NCBI GenBank assembly: GCA_017624715.1
Contig: JAGAMN010000050.1
Coordinates: 1-64,000, forward strand
Direction of reading: 5' to 3'
Length of the DNA stretch: 64,000 nucleotides
DNA from: Oscillospiraceae bacterium
GTDB lineage: Bacteria > Bacillota > Clostridia > Oscillospirales > Oscillospiraceae
The notes below the pieces were generated by a model. That model was not told the DNA's origin. It saw only the letters and a program-made list of their open reading frames with translations, and did no database searches. Every line of letters begins with the position of its first letter. The stretch's first letter is position 1. Both the position numbers and the translations under genes were made by a program. Shown piece after piece: positions 1 to 8,982 of the stretch.

Positions 1-1
1 G

Positions 2-30
2 TTGACAAACTCTTCGAAGTGTGATACAAT
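2..30 (+). promoter_or_regulatory. Promoter of the 5S rRNA/tRNA-Asn unit
   Basis: TTGACA at 2-7 and TACAAT at 25-30 are separated by exactly 17 nt and lie about 40 nt before the 5S gene. This suggests that 5S and tRNA-Asn are transcribed on their own rather than only as the tail of a long rRNA operon. The window starts at base 1, so a 23S gene further upstream cannot be excluded. Confidence 0.7.
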
Positions 31-71
31 CCTTGAGGTTCAAAAAGATGGCGAAAACGTCATCCATATAG

Positions 72-184
72 TTGGTATTGATTGCGATGAGTGTCCACCT
101 GTTCCCATCCCGAACACAGAAGTTAAGCTCATAAGCGCCGACAATACTTGGCGGGTGACTGCCCGGGAAGATAGGTAATGCCAA
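72..184 (+). rRNA. rrf: 5S ribosomal RNA
   Basis: The conserved 5S core is visible, with the loop around CCCATCCCGAACACAGAAGTTAAG and the later GGCGGGTGACTGCCCGGGA segment. The ends pair: TTGGTATT at 72-79 with AATGCCAA at 177-184, with one G-U pair. At about 113 nt the length fits bacterial 5S. No 23S sequence is visible upstream within the window; a promoter is found there instead. Confidence 0.93.
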
Positions 185-193
185 CACAAATAT

Positions 194-269
194 TCCTCTT
201 TAGCTCAGTCGGTAGAGCGACGGACTGTTAATCCGCAGGTCGTTGGTTCGAGTCCAACAAGGGGAGCCA
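194..269 (+). tRNA. tRNA-Asn (anticodon GTT)
   Basis: The cloverleaf is complete. The acceptor stem pairs TCCTCTT (194-200) with AAGGGGA (259-265) using one G-U pair. The D arm is TAGCTCAGTCGGTAGAGC, the anticodon loop is CTGTTAA giving GTT, and the T arm is GTTGGTTCGAGTCCAAC. CCA is encoded at 267-269. It lies 9 nt after 5S and is followed at once by a terminator. Confidence 0.96.
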
Positions 270-270
270 A

Positions 271-308
271 GAAATACAGAGTAGCATTTGCTACTCTGTA
301 TTTCTTTT
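271..308 (+). terminator. Rho-independent terminator after tRNA-Asn
   Basis: A 16-bp perfect stem (271-286 pairing with 289-304) is followed by TTTT starting one base after the tRNA CCA end. It closes the short 5S/tRNA unit. Confidence 0.9.
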
Positions 309-534
309 CTTGTTGGATTCGAAAGGCGGCTCTTAGCAAGTGTCCGGTGGACACTTGCAACCGCTGTGGCTTTTCCGCAGAAAAGCGAGTCCAACAAATG
401 GATATCTAAAGTGTGCAAGGGACACATAGTTAATACACACTTTAGATATCAACTCCGAAAAGTTGGTTATAGAGTGTGTATTTTCTGTTTTACCAGCATT
501 TTCGTTCCGGTTATGTTAGAGCATTAGGATTAAA
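309..534. repeat. tRNA-adjacent inverted-repeat region
   Basis: No gene is supported between the tRNA terminator and position 720. The stretch holds GCAAGTGTCC/GGACACTTGC around 330-352, and a 15-bp inverted pair GATATCTAAAGTGTG ... CACACTTTAGATATC at about 402-452. Pieces of the tRNA-Asn T arm recur: CGAGTCCAACAA near 388 in direct orientation and a one-mismatch inverse copy near 309-321. These look like recombination or att-like debris beside a tRNA. Confidence 0.45.
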
Positions 535-720
535 ATGTGAGTACGAATCAAAAGCGAAACTGACGGTGCTATTTTGATTTTTGGTAAATTCCAGAAAAAA
601 GAGCACTGTTTTTTATGTGCTTTCAGAATAGATCAATTTATTTTTAAGACAGGCCGGGGTGTCAGGAGGGCGCAATGCTCTCGGATACTCTGGCTTTTAT
701 ATTTTCAGATGGTATTATAG

Positions 721-834
721 ATGGAATACTTCAGTCAGGAACTGATTGAATACGTAGCTTACGATGACAACAGTTGTATCAAGGCATACTTAAAGGGCTT
801 GCCGCCTGCGATTCACAGACAGCAAGCCCCTTAG
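721..834 (+). CDS. Possible 37-residue ORF, unknown
   Basis: ATG to TAG encodes a 37-residue peptide beginning MEYFSQELIEYVAYDD. It has no clear ribosome binding site. The 3' end overlaps a hairpin formed by AAGGGCTTGC (793-802) and GCAAGCCCCTT (822-832). It may be the remnant of a larger gene rather than a functional gene. No family is recognised. Confidence 0.2.
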   Translation: MEYFSQELIEYVAYDDNSCIKAYLKGLPPAIHRQQAP

Positions 835-913
835 CTGCTTGAACAATTTATGTTGGAAATAATCTTCAAACTTTTGCGGTCACTTCACCGGTGGGTTGTG
901 GTTTTTATATCCA

Positions 914-2218
<1,305 letters not shown>

Positions 2219-2249
2219 TTATGCACTCCTTTTGTATCTTTCGTGCCAT

Positions 2250-2288
2250 AGAAATAAGCGGTGCGGCGTATTGCCACACCGCTTATGT
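2250..2288 (-). terminator. Hairpin between rubredoxin and enolase
   Basis: ATAAGCGGTG pairs with CACCGCTTAT across an 11-nt loop. On the minus strand the stem runs into TTATTTC. It probably ends or attenuates the superoxide reductase/rubredoxin transcript. Confidence 0.6.
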
Positions 2289-2295
2289 TGGGTGT

Positions 2296-2451
2296 TTATG
2301 CTTCAGAGAACATGTCCTTCGCCACAGAGCACAGGGGGCATTCGAAATCCTCGGGAACATCCTCCCACTTGGTGCCGGGAGCGATGCCGCCATCAGGATA
2401 CCCCAGTTCTTCGTCGTATTCCCAGCCGCAAACGTCACATACATATTTCAT
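2296..2451 (-). CDS. Rubredoxin
   Basis: This 51-residue electron carrier shows the two CxxC knuckles: CDVCGWEYD at residues 5-13 and CPLCS at 38-42, plus the conserved [20 protein letters not shown] core. Together the cysteines bind one iron. The ATG at 2451 has GGAGG six bases upstream of ACTTATG. It follows desulfoferrodoxin by 68 nt on the same strand, the usual pairing in which rubredoxin hands electrons to superoxide reductase in anaerobes. Confidence 0.95.
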   Translation of the reverse strand: MKYVCDVCGWEYDEELGYPDGGIAPGTKWEDVPEDFECPLCSVAKDMFSEA

Positions 2452-2519
2452 AAGTGTTACCTCCAATTGATGTTTTGATCATAATCCTGCAATTGTTAGC
2501 AGGCAGCAGTATCCTGTTC

Positions 2520-2897
2520 TTATACTTCTGTCATCCACAGACCGTGGAGATTGCAGTAGGCATAAACGGAAACGGCCTTGTCGTCGCCCAGGCAGAAAGA
2601 AACATTGGGCGCATCGCCGGGCTTCAGAGCCTTGCGCTGACCGCCATTTTCGGTCTGAACATAGACCCACTCGATGTAGTGTTCGGGGATCATAGGATGG
2701 TCCACACTGCCTACATTGACGTTGATGGCGCCGTTTTCCACGGTGACCAAAGGCAGGTGCTTCTCACCGCTGGCTTCCACCGTGTTGGGGATTAGGGCAT
2801 CCATCTTCTGACCGCAGCAGACAACAGGTACACCGGAGTCATTGACCATACCGATCAGGTTGCCACAATGGCGGCAAATGTAGAACTTAGCCTTCAT
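2520..2897 (-). CDS. Desulfoferrodoxin / superoxide reductase
   Basis: This enzyme reduces superoxide to hydrogen peroxide without producing oxygen, as is usual in strict anaerobes. The 125-residue protein has both iron centres. The desulforedoxin-type centre has Cys8, Cys11, Cys27 and Cys28. The catalytic centre has His47, His67, His73, Cys115 and His118 (EKHLPL, VDHPMIPEHYIEW, YCNLHGLW). It starts at ATG 2897 after GGGAGG. It is the first gene of a unit with rubredoxin, behind a consensus promoter. Confidence 0.96.
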   Translation of the reverse strand: MKAKFYICRHCGNLIGMVNDSGVPVVCCGQKMDALIPNTVEASGEKHLPLVTVENGAINVNVGSVDHPMIPEHYIEWVYVQTENGGQRKALKPGDAPNVSFCLGDDKAVSVYAYCNLHGLWMTEV

Positions 2898-2930
2898 AAT
2901 TATAACCTCCCGGTTTTTATTTGCAATTAT

Positions 2931-2959
2931 ATATTACACCGAATGGCTCTGTCTGTCAA
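2931..2959 (-). promoter_or_regulatory. Promoter of superoxide reductase/rubredoxin unit
   Basis: On the minus strand TTGACA (2954-2959) and TAATAT (2931-2936) are 17 nt apart, about 35 nt before the ATG. Confidence 0.7.
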
Positions 2960-3134
2960 TGAATCTGTTAGCGCCCTGTGTAATCGGATGTACTGATTAT
3001 CGGTCAGCTCCGTAGGTGCAGGATTGCGCTGCCTTTTCCGGTTTCAGCACAGTCTGTCGGCATCGTGCCTGACGTAATGGTCTCACCTTAACGACGCAAA
3101 AGACCCCTTTCCCTATCCTGCACATCGAGGATAA

Positions 3135-3881
3135 TTAACTTCGTGCCATACCGTCTACACTCAGTACCACGCCGGTGATGTAGGATGCCTCATCGGAAGC
3201 CAGGAACACGAATGCGTTGGCAATATCTTCGGGCTGCCCCAGCCGGCGCAGAGGGATCTGTTTGATCATAGGGTCAATGACCTCTTTGGGAACGGCTTTC
3301 ATCATGTCGGTTTCGGTGATCCCGGGGGCAACTGCGTTGACGCGGATGCCCTTTGGCCCCAACTCCCGCGCAAGGGAAACTGTCAGGCCGTTGACCGCGA
3401 ACTTGGATGCGGGATAAGCAAAACCGCTGGGCTGACCGGAGATGCTGACCATGGAAGAGGTGGAGAGAATCACGCCGCTGCCACGGGCGATCATGCATTC
3501 ACTTGCTGCACGGGTGGCATTGAACACACCCTTCACATTCAGGTCCATCACCTTATCAAATGTTTCCTCTGTATAGCTCATAAAGGGCGTGCTTTCGGAT
3601 ACACCTGCGTTGTTTACCAGAATATCTACGCATCCATATTTGCCGGTAGCTTCCCGAAACGCTTCTCTTACAGATTCCAGGCTGGCCAGGTTGGGGCTGA
3701 TGCCTGCCACAGTTGCCTGAGGATACTTTTCCTTCAACTGCGCAACCGCTTTGTCAGCAGAAGACTGAGAGCTTGCTGCCAGAATAACGGTAGCACCTTC
3801 TTTCAGAAATTTATCTGCGGTAGCATAGCCAATACCACGGCTGCCTCCGGTGATGATCGCAACTTTATCTTTCAGTCTCAT
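3135..3881 (-). CDS. SDR-family oxidoreductase (FabG/BaiA-like)
   Basis: This is a classical short-chain dehydrogenase of 248 residues. The nucleotide-binding TGGSRGIG is at 11-18, NNAG at 90-93, and the catalytic Ser143, Tyr156 and Lys160 lie in TSSMVS...YPASK. The C-terminal SVDG is typical of the FabG/hydroxysteroid group. The YPASK motif, length and ending resemble 3-alpha-hydroxysteroid dehydrogenases such as BaiA as much as 3-oxoacyl-ACP reductases, and no fab or bai genes are adjacent, so the substrate is undecided. The ATG has AAGGAGG nearby. The gene is monocistronic. Confidence 0.9.
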   Translation of the reverse strand: MRLKDKVAIITGGSRGIGYATADKFLKEGATVILAASSQSSADKAVAQLKEKYPQATVAGISPNLASLESVREAFREATGKYGCVDILVNNAGVSESTPFMSYTEETFDKVMDLNVKGVFNATRAASECMIARGSGVILSTSSMVSISGQPSGFAYPASKFAVNGLTVSLARELGPKGIRVNAVAPGITETDMMKAVPKEVIDPMIKQIPLRRLGQPEDIANAFVFLASDEASYITGVVLSVDGMARS

Positions 3882-3908
3882 ATTAAGTACCTCCTTGTAG
3901 TCTATGTA

Positions 3909-3956
3909 TTTATAGCATACATGAACGAAGGTGATTCTTCTGTGATAAAATCACCT
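3909..3956 (-). promoter_or_regulatory. Promoter with operator-like inverted repeat before the SDR gene
   Basis: On the minus strand TATAAA (3909-3914) sits 17 nt from a poor -35 hexamer, GAATCA (3932-3937). That -35 is covered by the inverted repeat AGGTGATT/AATCACCT (3929-3936 with 3949-3956), which also contains GTGAT/ATCAC. A weak -35 overlapped by a dyad suggests regulator-dependent control; the regulator is not identified. Confidence 0.4.
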
Positions 3957-4233
3957 ATAAAACACAGGATAAGAGCTGCTGCGGATTTATTGAAATTCGC
4001 CAGTTAATTCTGGGGTGGTTCAAGCACGATCTGGCCTGCCAATGATTAAGGGCGGCTTCTGAGTGATATGATCCTCCTAAAGCGGTATTTTTATGCACAA
4101 ACTAAAACTTACAGCAGAGGAAAAGAGAGAGATTATCGGGGTCTTCTGAGCCGGAAAAACACATTGGCTGGAGGAAGACCGGAAACCGGACGCTTCCATC
4201 CGATAATATTGGTGAGGCTCTCCCTTCTCGGTA

Positions 4234-4269
4234 AAAACAGAACCAGACGCCCGGATATCCGGGCGTCTG
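4234..4269 (-). terminator. Terminator of the nitroreductase-like gene
   Basis: A perfect 26-nt palindrome (4244-4269, CAGACGCCCGGAT and its complement) lies 14 nt past the stop codon. On the minus strand it is followed by TTCTGTTTTT. Confidence 0.9.
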
Positions 4270-4282
4270 ATTTGAATCCATT

Positions 4283-5149
4283 TCACAGAACGCAGGTGGC
4301 GACTACTTCATGACCTTCCGGGAGCTGCAGTTTTGCGGCGCTTTCTCCGAAGCTCCAGCGGAGCTTTCCTGCCCAGTTTTCAGCAACGCTGGTGAAGTGC
4401 AAAAGAGCGATGCCCAGGCTCAGCTTTCCGTCGATGTCGGTAGTGTACTCGTCAGGACGACGAACGAGGCTGATGGCACCGTCGTGAATGACAAAGCCGT
4501 AAGCCTGCCTGTTTAAATAGCTGGGGGCCAGGGTTGCGGCATAGAAGGCTTCCCACAGCATGTCATCGAAGAAACCGATGTGGTCGTCCAGCTTGTGGGT
4601 ATTGCCCCAGGTGTTCAGGAAGACCATGTCATACATGCTGCGCTTGGGCTCCATATAGCGGTGCTTGGCAACCACATCCACATTGGACATGCTCTTGATA
4701 TTTAGACGCAGACGCTTGGTGGTCTTGATGCCGTAACCGAAAGCAACAACAGCAGCAACATCCAATTCGGATTTAATACCAAGGGATTCCTTGACCAGCT
4801 CGCTGTCGGTGAAGGTAATCCAGCAGGTATTCAGATCCATATCCGTCAGATTCAGTACGAGATCCTGCATAATGAAGCCTGCGTTGAGCTCTGCCAACTC
4901 ATCCTTGGCGGACAGAAGCACCAGGTACTGGGGAGCGCCTACCAGGAACTGGTTATAACCGCCAGCACCTTCCAGCATAGCCTTCACATCATCGCAGAAA
5001 AGGTACAGCTCTGTTTTCAGTTCGGGGATCAGACGTTTGACGGATGTTTCAAAGTATGTCTTTATTTCCTGCGCGACGGAGTGGGGGACCTTTTTATCCG
5101 TGAAGGCACGGACGGATTTTCTGTTCTGGATCAATGCGCTGTAATTCAT
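4283..5149 (-). CDS. Nitroreductase-family protein (TM1586-type)
   Basis: This 288-residue protein starts with the nitroreductase signature INxRKSVRAF at 8-16 (phosphate-binding Arg-Ser of the FMN site). It has the internal duplication typical of the putative Tm-1-like nitroreductases, with a second half around residues 180-288. FMN-dependent NAD(P)H oxidoreductase activity is the family expectation; the substrate is unknown. ATG 5149 has AAGGAGG. A 12-nt palindrome, TTGATTAATCAA, lies about 15-25 nt upstream of the start and could be an operator. Confidence 0.8.
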   Translation of the reverse strand: MNYSALIQNRKSVRAFTDKKVPHSVAQEIKTYFETSVKRLIPELKTELYLFCDDVKAMLEGAGGYNQFLVGAPQYLVLLSAKDELAELNAGFIMQDLVLNLTDMDLNTCWITFTDSELVKESLGIKSELDVAAVVAFGYGIKTTKRLRLNIKSMSNVDVVAKHRYMEPKRSMYDMVFLNTWGNTHKLDDHIGFFDDMLWEAFYAATLAPSYLNRQAYGFVIHDGAISLVRRPDEYTTDIDGKLSLGIALLHFTSVAENWAGKLRWSFGESAAKLQLPEGHEVVATCVL

Positions 5150-5480
5150 AATTGAGCCTCCTTAATTGATTAATCAAGTATTATTGATATTATTATACAA
5201 AGAAGTATTTCAGAGTTCTGTGACATAATCACGCTTTTTAATAAAAGACAAGGTCCTGTCAAAAGCATACTCTCAGGGTGTCAGGTACGTCTGACTGCTT
5301 CTGTCTGAGATTTGAAATACCAGCCCTTAAAAGATGGCGAGCTCATCTTCTCTGTGGAAGTATGCGCTCATTATAATCTTCCGGAGCGTATCCCAACGCA
5401 TTAACCAGTATGCGCGGTGTCACTTCGGACTTTCACATGGGAGAAATGGAGCATATGCTGATATAGGAGGTGATTATGCT
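5150..5480. other. Intergenic region before the DUF6774-like gene
   Basis: The minus-strand side holds the nitroreductase leader with TATAAT at about 5195-5200. The rest has no recognised gene. A longer reading frame covering 5334-5480 exists, but only its end from 5481 has a ribosome site and family resemblance. Confidence 0.5.
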
Positions 5481-5648
5481 ATGAATCCGTGCGAATTGAC
5501 AGTATCCATCACGGCAATGGCAAATGCTATCGCCTGCAATCGGTCTGCGGATGAGATCAATTTGTTGGGGGTGGCTTTTACGCAGTTGGGAGATACGCTG
5601 CTTACCATCGCAACGCAGAAAAGTATTTGCTGTAAAACAGATACCTAA
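5481..5648 (+). CDS. Small DUF6774-like protein
   Basis: This is a 55-residue protein beginning MNPCELTVSITAMANAIAC and containing LGVAFTQLGDTLLTIATQ. The pattern matches small proteins common in Clostridia that are grouped as a domain of unknown function (recalled as DUF6774). The start at 5481 is set by AGGAGGTG 8-14 nt upstream. There is no signal peptide or obvious membrane span. The function is unknown and no partner gene is adjacent. Confidence 0.7.
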   Translation: MNPCELTVSITAMANAIACNRSADEINLLGVAFTQLGDTLLTIATQKSICCKTDT

Positions 5649-5955
5649 GTGACAAAATGAACAACCACCCATACCGACAGCACAACTGGCTGAAAGTCAG
5701 GCTGCTGTCAAGGATGGCAGGAATTAAGGAATTACCGACTGGTTCAAGGTCAATACGACACCTGTTCGTGCCCATGCCGGTGTCCCCATATCATCCACTT
5801 TTCTTATCATGCGGCTGGGCAGACTGACGCCGGAAAGAGATATGTGCAGTGGACCAAAGGTTGTCCGGTAAAAAGGCGAAAGAATAACTGTGTATTACGA
5901 AAAGGATGCGCCCGAAAAGTTTGTGGTGATGGTCTGATACTGTGAAAAAGATGAA
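5649..5955. other. Gene-poor stretch with degraded coding traces
   Basis: Only short frames occur, for example a 56-codon frame from ATG 5657 without a ribosome site, and an overlapping frame with stretches such as WFKVNTTPVRAHAGVP and ITVYYEKDAPEKFVV separated by stops. This looks like decayed coding sequence; no family is assigned. Confidence 0.35.
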
Positions 5956-5990
5956 AAAGCTGGCTTGTGTGATGCAAGCCAGCTTTTGTC
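5956..5990. terminator. Hairpin terminator
   Basis: AAAGCTGGCTTG (5956-5967) pairs with CAAGCCAGCTTT (5975-5986). A-rich and T-rich flanks make it usable in either direction, facing the ktrA 3' end and the small gene upstream. Confidence 0.75.
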
Positions 5991-6078
5991 ATATCCGATG
6001 CTCTGCTTTCGTTTCTTTCTGACATAACAGATAAAAAGACAAGTCCGCATTCCGTGGCAGAATGCGGACCGTAAATCA

Positions 6079-6729
6079 TTATTTCAGCTTGGCAAGCTTT
6101 GCGGTATTGGCAATGACGATCAGCTTGCTGCTTTCGTCCAGGGCTTCGTGGGGGTCAATATCCACACTGACCATATCACCTTTGCGAACAGCCACCACAT
6201 TGACGGAATACCTCTTGCGCAAATTCAGCTCAATCAGGTTTTGGCCCACCCATTCAGGCTTCACATCCAACTCGATCATGGATACATTCTTTGCCAGAGA
6301 AATCATATCTACAAAACCGGAGCTGAGCAGATTCTTGGCCAGACGGATGCCGGACTCATTCTCCGGGAATACGACCTTGTCCGCACCCACACGGGTGAGG
6401 ATCTTCTGGTGCATTTCATTGGCACATTTGGCAATAACGGTTTCCACACCGATCTCCTTGCAGAGGGTCACGGCCATGACACTGGCCTCCAGATTGTTTG
6501 CCATGGCAATGATCACCACATCCACACTGGAAATTCCAAGCTGTTTGATTACATCAGGATCGGTGATATCCGCACATTTGCAGATTGGCAGTTCGTCTGC
6601 GGCAGCATTGACGATTCGCTCGTCGGAATCGACAGCAATTACTTCCATACCATTGCTTACAAGCTCCCGGGCAACGGCGATCCCATATCTTCCCAGACCA
6701 AACACAGCATATGTTTTATTCATACTCAT
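6079..6729 (-). CDS. ktrA: Potassium uptake regulator (KtrA/TrkA family)
   Basis: This is the cytosolic RCK-domain subunit that gates the KtrB channel in response to nucleotides. The 216-residue length fits KtrA. The N-terminal Rossmann domain shows FGLGRYG at 10-16 and AVDSDE for nucleotide binding. RCK_C occupies roughly residues 135-216. It is nine bases downstream of ktrB on the same strand with AAAGGAG before the start. Two in-frame ATGs (6729 and 6723) are possible. Confidence 0.93.
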   Translation of the reverse strand: MSMNKTYAVFGLGRYGIAVARELVSNGMEVIAVDSDERIVNAAADELPICKCADITDPDVIKQLGISSVDVVIIAMANNLEASVMAVTLCKEIGVETVIAKCANEMHQKILTRVGADKVVFPENESGIRLAKNLLSSGFVDMISLAKNVSMIELDVKPEWVGQNLIELNLRKRYSVNVVAVRKGDMVSVDIDPHEALDESSKLIVIANTAKLAKLK

Positions 6730-6738
6730 ATTGCTCCT

Positions 6739-8097
6739 TTACCCCACACTGATTTCTTCTGTGGGGTTTTTAATGATATTTCGATGCTTTTTACTGGAAT
6801 TTAAGGCAAGTGCCAATGAGATGGGGCCTACTCTTCCAAGATACATCGTGCCAATGATAATCACTTTTCCCGCTGCATTCAGATACGGGGTCAGGTCCCG
6901 GGTCAGGCCTACGGTTGCCGTAGCACTGACGGTTTCATAGAGGATATCCAATGCGTCTGCATTGGTTACAGCAGAAAGTAAAAGTGTAGATGTGAACATG
7001 ATGGCAAAGGACATGGCGGTAACCGCAACCGCCTTATTGATGGCCTGCTTGGAAATATTCCGGTCAAACAGGGACACTTCATTTTTGTTCTGAATGGTGG
7101 CAAGGGCGGAAACCGCCAGAACGGCAATCGTCACCGTCTTGATACCACCTGCGGTGCCCACGGGAGAACCGCCGATGAACATGAGAAGTATGCACAGAAT
7201 CGAGGTTGCGTTGGTCAGATCCTGCTGGGGAATGGTGGCGAAGCCTGCCGTCCTTGTTGTCACAGACTGAAACAGGGATACCTGGAATTTGTCAAACACA
7301 GACAAATTCCCGATCGTCAGAGGATTGGCATACTCAAAAAGTAATATCAGAACTCCTCCGCCAAAGATCAGGATCAGTGTCGTCACGATAGCGATTTTGC
7401 TGTGCAGGGTGAGATTCCGGAAGATTCTGCAGTTTTTCCATGTCGTTTTTCTCAAAACCAGCAGCACGTCCCACCAAACGATATAGCCGATGCCGCCGAG
7501 AATGATCAGCAAGCTGGTAACAGCGTTAATGATGGGATCGGCGGCATAGTTGCACAGGCTGTTATCGGCAATAATATCGATTCCCGCATTGCAAAAGGCA
7601 GAAATAGAAGTAAATACCGAGATCCAGATTCCCTTTGCACCAAATTCCGGGACGAATACAACCATATACAGCAGCGCGCCGACAGCCTCCACCAGGAAGG
7701 TACCCACCATCACCCTTTTCACGAACCGGACAATACCGGACAGGCTGTTCAGATTAAAGGCATCCTGAAGCAGGAGCCGGTCGCCGATGCCCATTCTTTT
7801 ATGGAGCAGAATCATCAATGCGGACATGATCGTAATAACGCCGAGGCCGCCGATCTGGATCAGGAGGAGAATCACGACCTGACCGAATACGCTCCATGTG
7901 GATACGGTGGGCAGCGTGACCAATCCGGTCACACAGGTAGCGGTTGTCGCAGTAAACAAAGCATCCAGATAAGGTACTGCATCTGTGCCTGCAGAGCTTA
8001 TCGGCAGGGATAGCAGCAGGCTTCCCACGAGGATTACGACCAGGAAACTCAGCATAATGATTTGTGTTGTAGATAGTGATAATTTCTTATTCGTCAT
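6739..8097 (-). CDS. ktrB: Potassium channel/transporter subunit (KtrB/TrkH family)
   Basis: This multi-pass membrane protein has the four-fold M-P-M repeat of the Trk/Ktr/HKT family. It conducts potassium (with sodium coupling in known members) under control of KtrA. Pore-region sequences such as TATTATCVTGLVTL and SVTTRTAGFATIP are visible. I chose ATG 8097 (MTNKKL, 452 residues) because AAGGG precedes it. The ATG at 8115 is possible but has no ribosome site. The operon order is ktrB-ktrA. A promoter and terminator-like leader hairpin precede it. Confidence 0.93.
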   Translation of the reverse strand: MTNKKLSLSTTQIIMLSFLVVILVGSLLLSLPISSAGTDAVPYLDALFTATTATCVTGLVTLPTVSTWSVFGQVVILLLIQIGGLGVITIMSALMILLHKRMGIGDRLLLQDAFNLNSLSGIVRFVKRVMVGTFLVEAVGALLYMVVFVPEFGAKGIWISVFTSISAFCNAGIDIIADNSLCNYAADPIINAVTSLLIILGGIGYIVWWDVLLVLRKTTWKNCRIFRNLTLHSKIAIVTTLILIFGGGVLILLFEYANPLTIGNLSVFDKFQVSLFQSVTTRTAGFATIPQQDLTNATSILCILLMFIGGSPVGTAGGIKTVTIAVLAVSALATIQNKNEVSLFDRNISKQAINKAVAVTAMSFAIMFTSTLLLSAVTNADALDILYETVSATATVGLTRDLTPYLNAAGKVIIIGTMYLGRVGPISLALALNSSKKHRNIIKNPTEEISVG

Positions 8098-8160
8098 AAA
8101 CAATACCCTTGTCATTGTACAAAAGATTTCAGTTTCTCTACCTTCTCTTCATTTTGCCCT

Positions 8161-8210
8161 AAAAAACACACAAGGGAACCAACATCCTCTACAGTCAGCT
8201 GGTTCCCTTG
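8161..8210 (-). terminator. Leader hairpin with T tract upstream of ktrB
   Basis: On the minus strand an 11-bp perfect stem (8200-8210 with 8171-8181, CAAGGGAACCA and complement) encloses an 18-nt loop. It is followed by TGTG and six Ts (8161-8166). It begins about 9 nt after the predicted transcription start and about 65 nt before the ktrB start codon, so it would work as an attenuator or as a terminator of a short leader RNA. No known riboswitch fold was recognised. Confidence 0.65.
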
Positions 8211-8225
8211 AATATATTTTTCAAT

Positions 8226-8254
8226 ATTATATCGTGTTCTGCATTGTGCGTCAA
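8226..8254 (-). promoter_or_regulatory. Promoter of ktrBA
   Basis: On the minus strand TTGACG (8249-8254) and TATAAT (8226-8231) are 17 nt apart, a near-consensus promoter firing just before the leader hairpin. Confidence 0.8.
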
Positions 8255-8396
8255 GGTTTTTGACGTAAATCATTATTTCAATTGGTTAAACCCTGTTGGA
8301 ATATGAATATGCGTGTCATATGTGTCTCGCTGTGCATTATGAAATAATCATCATAGGATCCCTTTGGTCGATCAGCGGGTCGTTTCGGGGAGATTC

Positions 8397-8425
8397 TTTA
8401 CTAGGTAGGAAATGTGTGGTACACT
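8397..8425 (+). promoter_or_regulatory. Candidate promoter of the sigma/DUF4179 operon
   Basis: TTTACT (8397-8402) and TACACT (8420-8425) are spaced by 17 nt, about 80 nt before the sigma gene. It is the best match in the gap. The rest of 8260-8505 shows nothing recognisable. Confidence 0.45.
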
Positions 8426-8505
8426 GGTCCGGAAATTATTAAAAGTATTCTAATCCTGAAATAAAAACACCATCTTCAAACGTCTAATGGGTACAAGGAG
8501 GTGAA

Positions 8506-8982
8506 GTGGCAGTGAATAATGAAGTATTTGCAAAACGGGTTGAATCCATCCGAACCAAGCTCTATAAAACCGCTCTTACTTATCTGGGAAGCGAATCTCT
8601 GGCCATGGATGCCGTGGATGAAGCAGTCTACAAGGCCCTGTGCGGCAAGTGGAAGCTCCGTCAGATAGAATTCTTTGATACCTGGATCACCCGGATCCTG
8701 ATCAATGAGTGCTATAACGAGCTTCGCAGACAGAAACGATATCATCCGCTGGATGAACTGCCTGAAACAGCAGCGGAAGAATTTGACGCTCTGCCATTGA
8801 AAGAAGCGCTGCGGCGCCTGCCCAAGGATCTGAAGGATGTCATCATCTTACGATTCTTTGCAGGCTATACCGTAGCCGAAACTGCCCAGACGTTACACAT
8901 TCCTGCCGGAACTGTTGCGACACGCCAGAGAAAGGCGCTTCAGCTGCTGAGATTGGAACTTGAAGAGGAGGTGTCTTCATGA
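8506..8982 (+). CDS. Sigma-70 family (ECF-like) RNA polymerase sigma factor
   Basis: This short 158-residue sigma factor has sigma region 2 (residues ~10-75, FDTWITRILINECYNELRRQKR) and region 4 with a helix-turn-helix (~100-155, LPKDLKDVIILRFFAGYTVAETA ... GTVATRQRKAL). It should direct polymerase to a small regulon. GTG starts at 8506 and 8512 are both near AAGGAGG; neither spacing is ideal. The stop overlaps the ATG of the next gene by four bases, so the two are translationally coupled. Confidence 0.88.
   Translation: MAVNNEVFAKRVESIRTKLYKTALTYLGSESLAMDAVDEAVYKALCGKWKLRQIEFFDTWITRILINECYNELRRQKRYHPLDELPETAAEEFDALPLKEALRRLPKDLKDVIILRFFAGYTVAETAQTLHIPAGTVATRQRKALQLLRLELEEEVSS

Noticed and set aside
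200..427. Minus-strand ORF of 75 residues across tRNA-Asn
   Set aside because: It reads antisense through the tRNA and its terminator; the resulting peptide is a well-known kind of false annotation next to tRNA genes.
288..527. Plus-strand ORF after tRNA-Asn
   Set aside because: It starts inside the terminator stem and covers inverted repeats, with no ribosome site or family.
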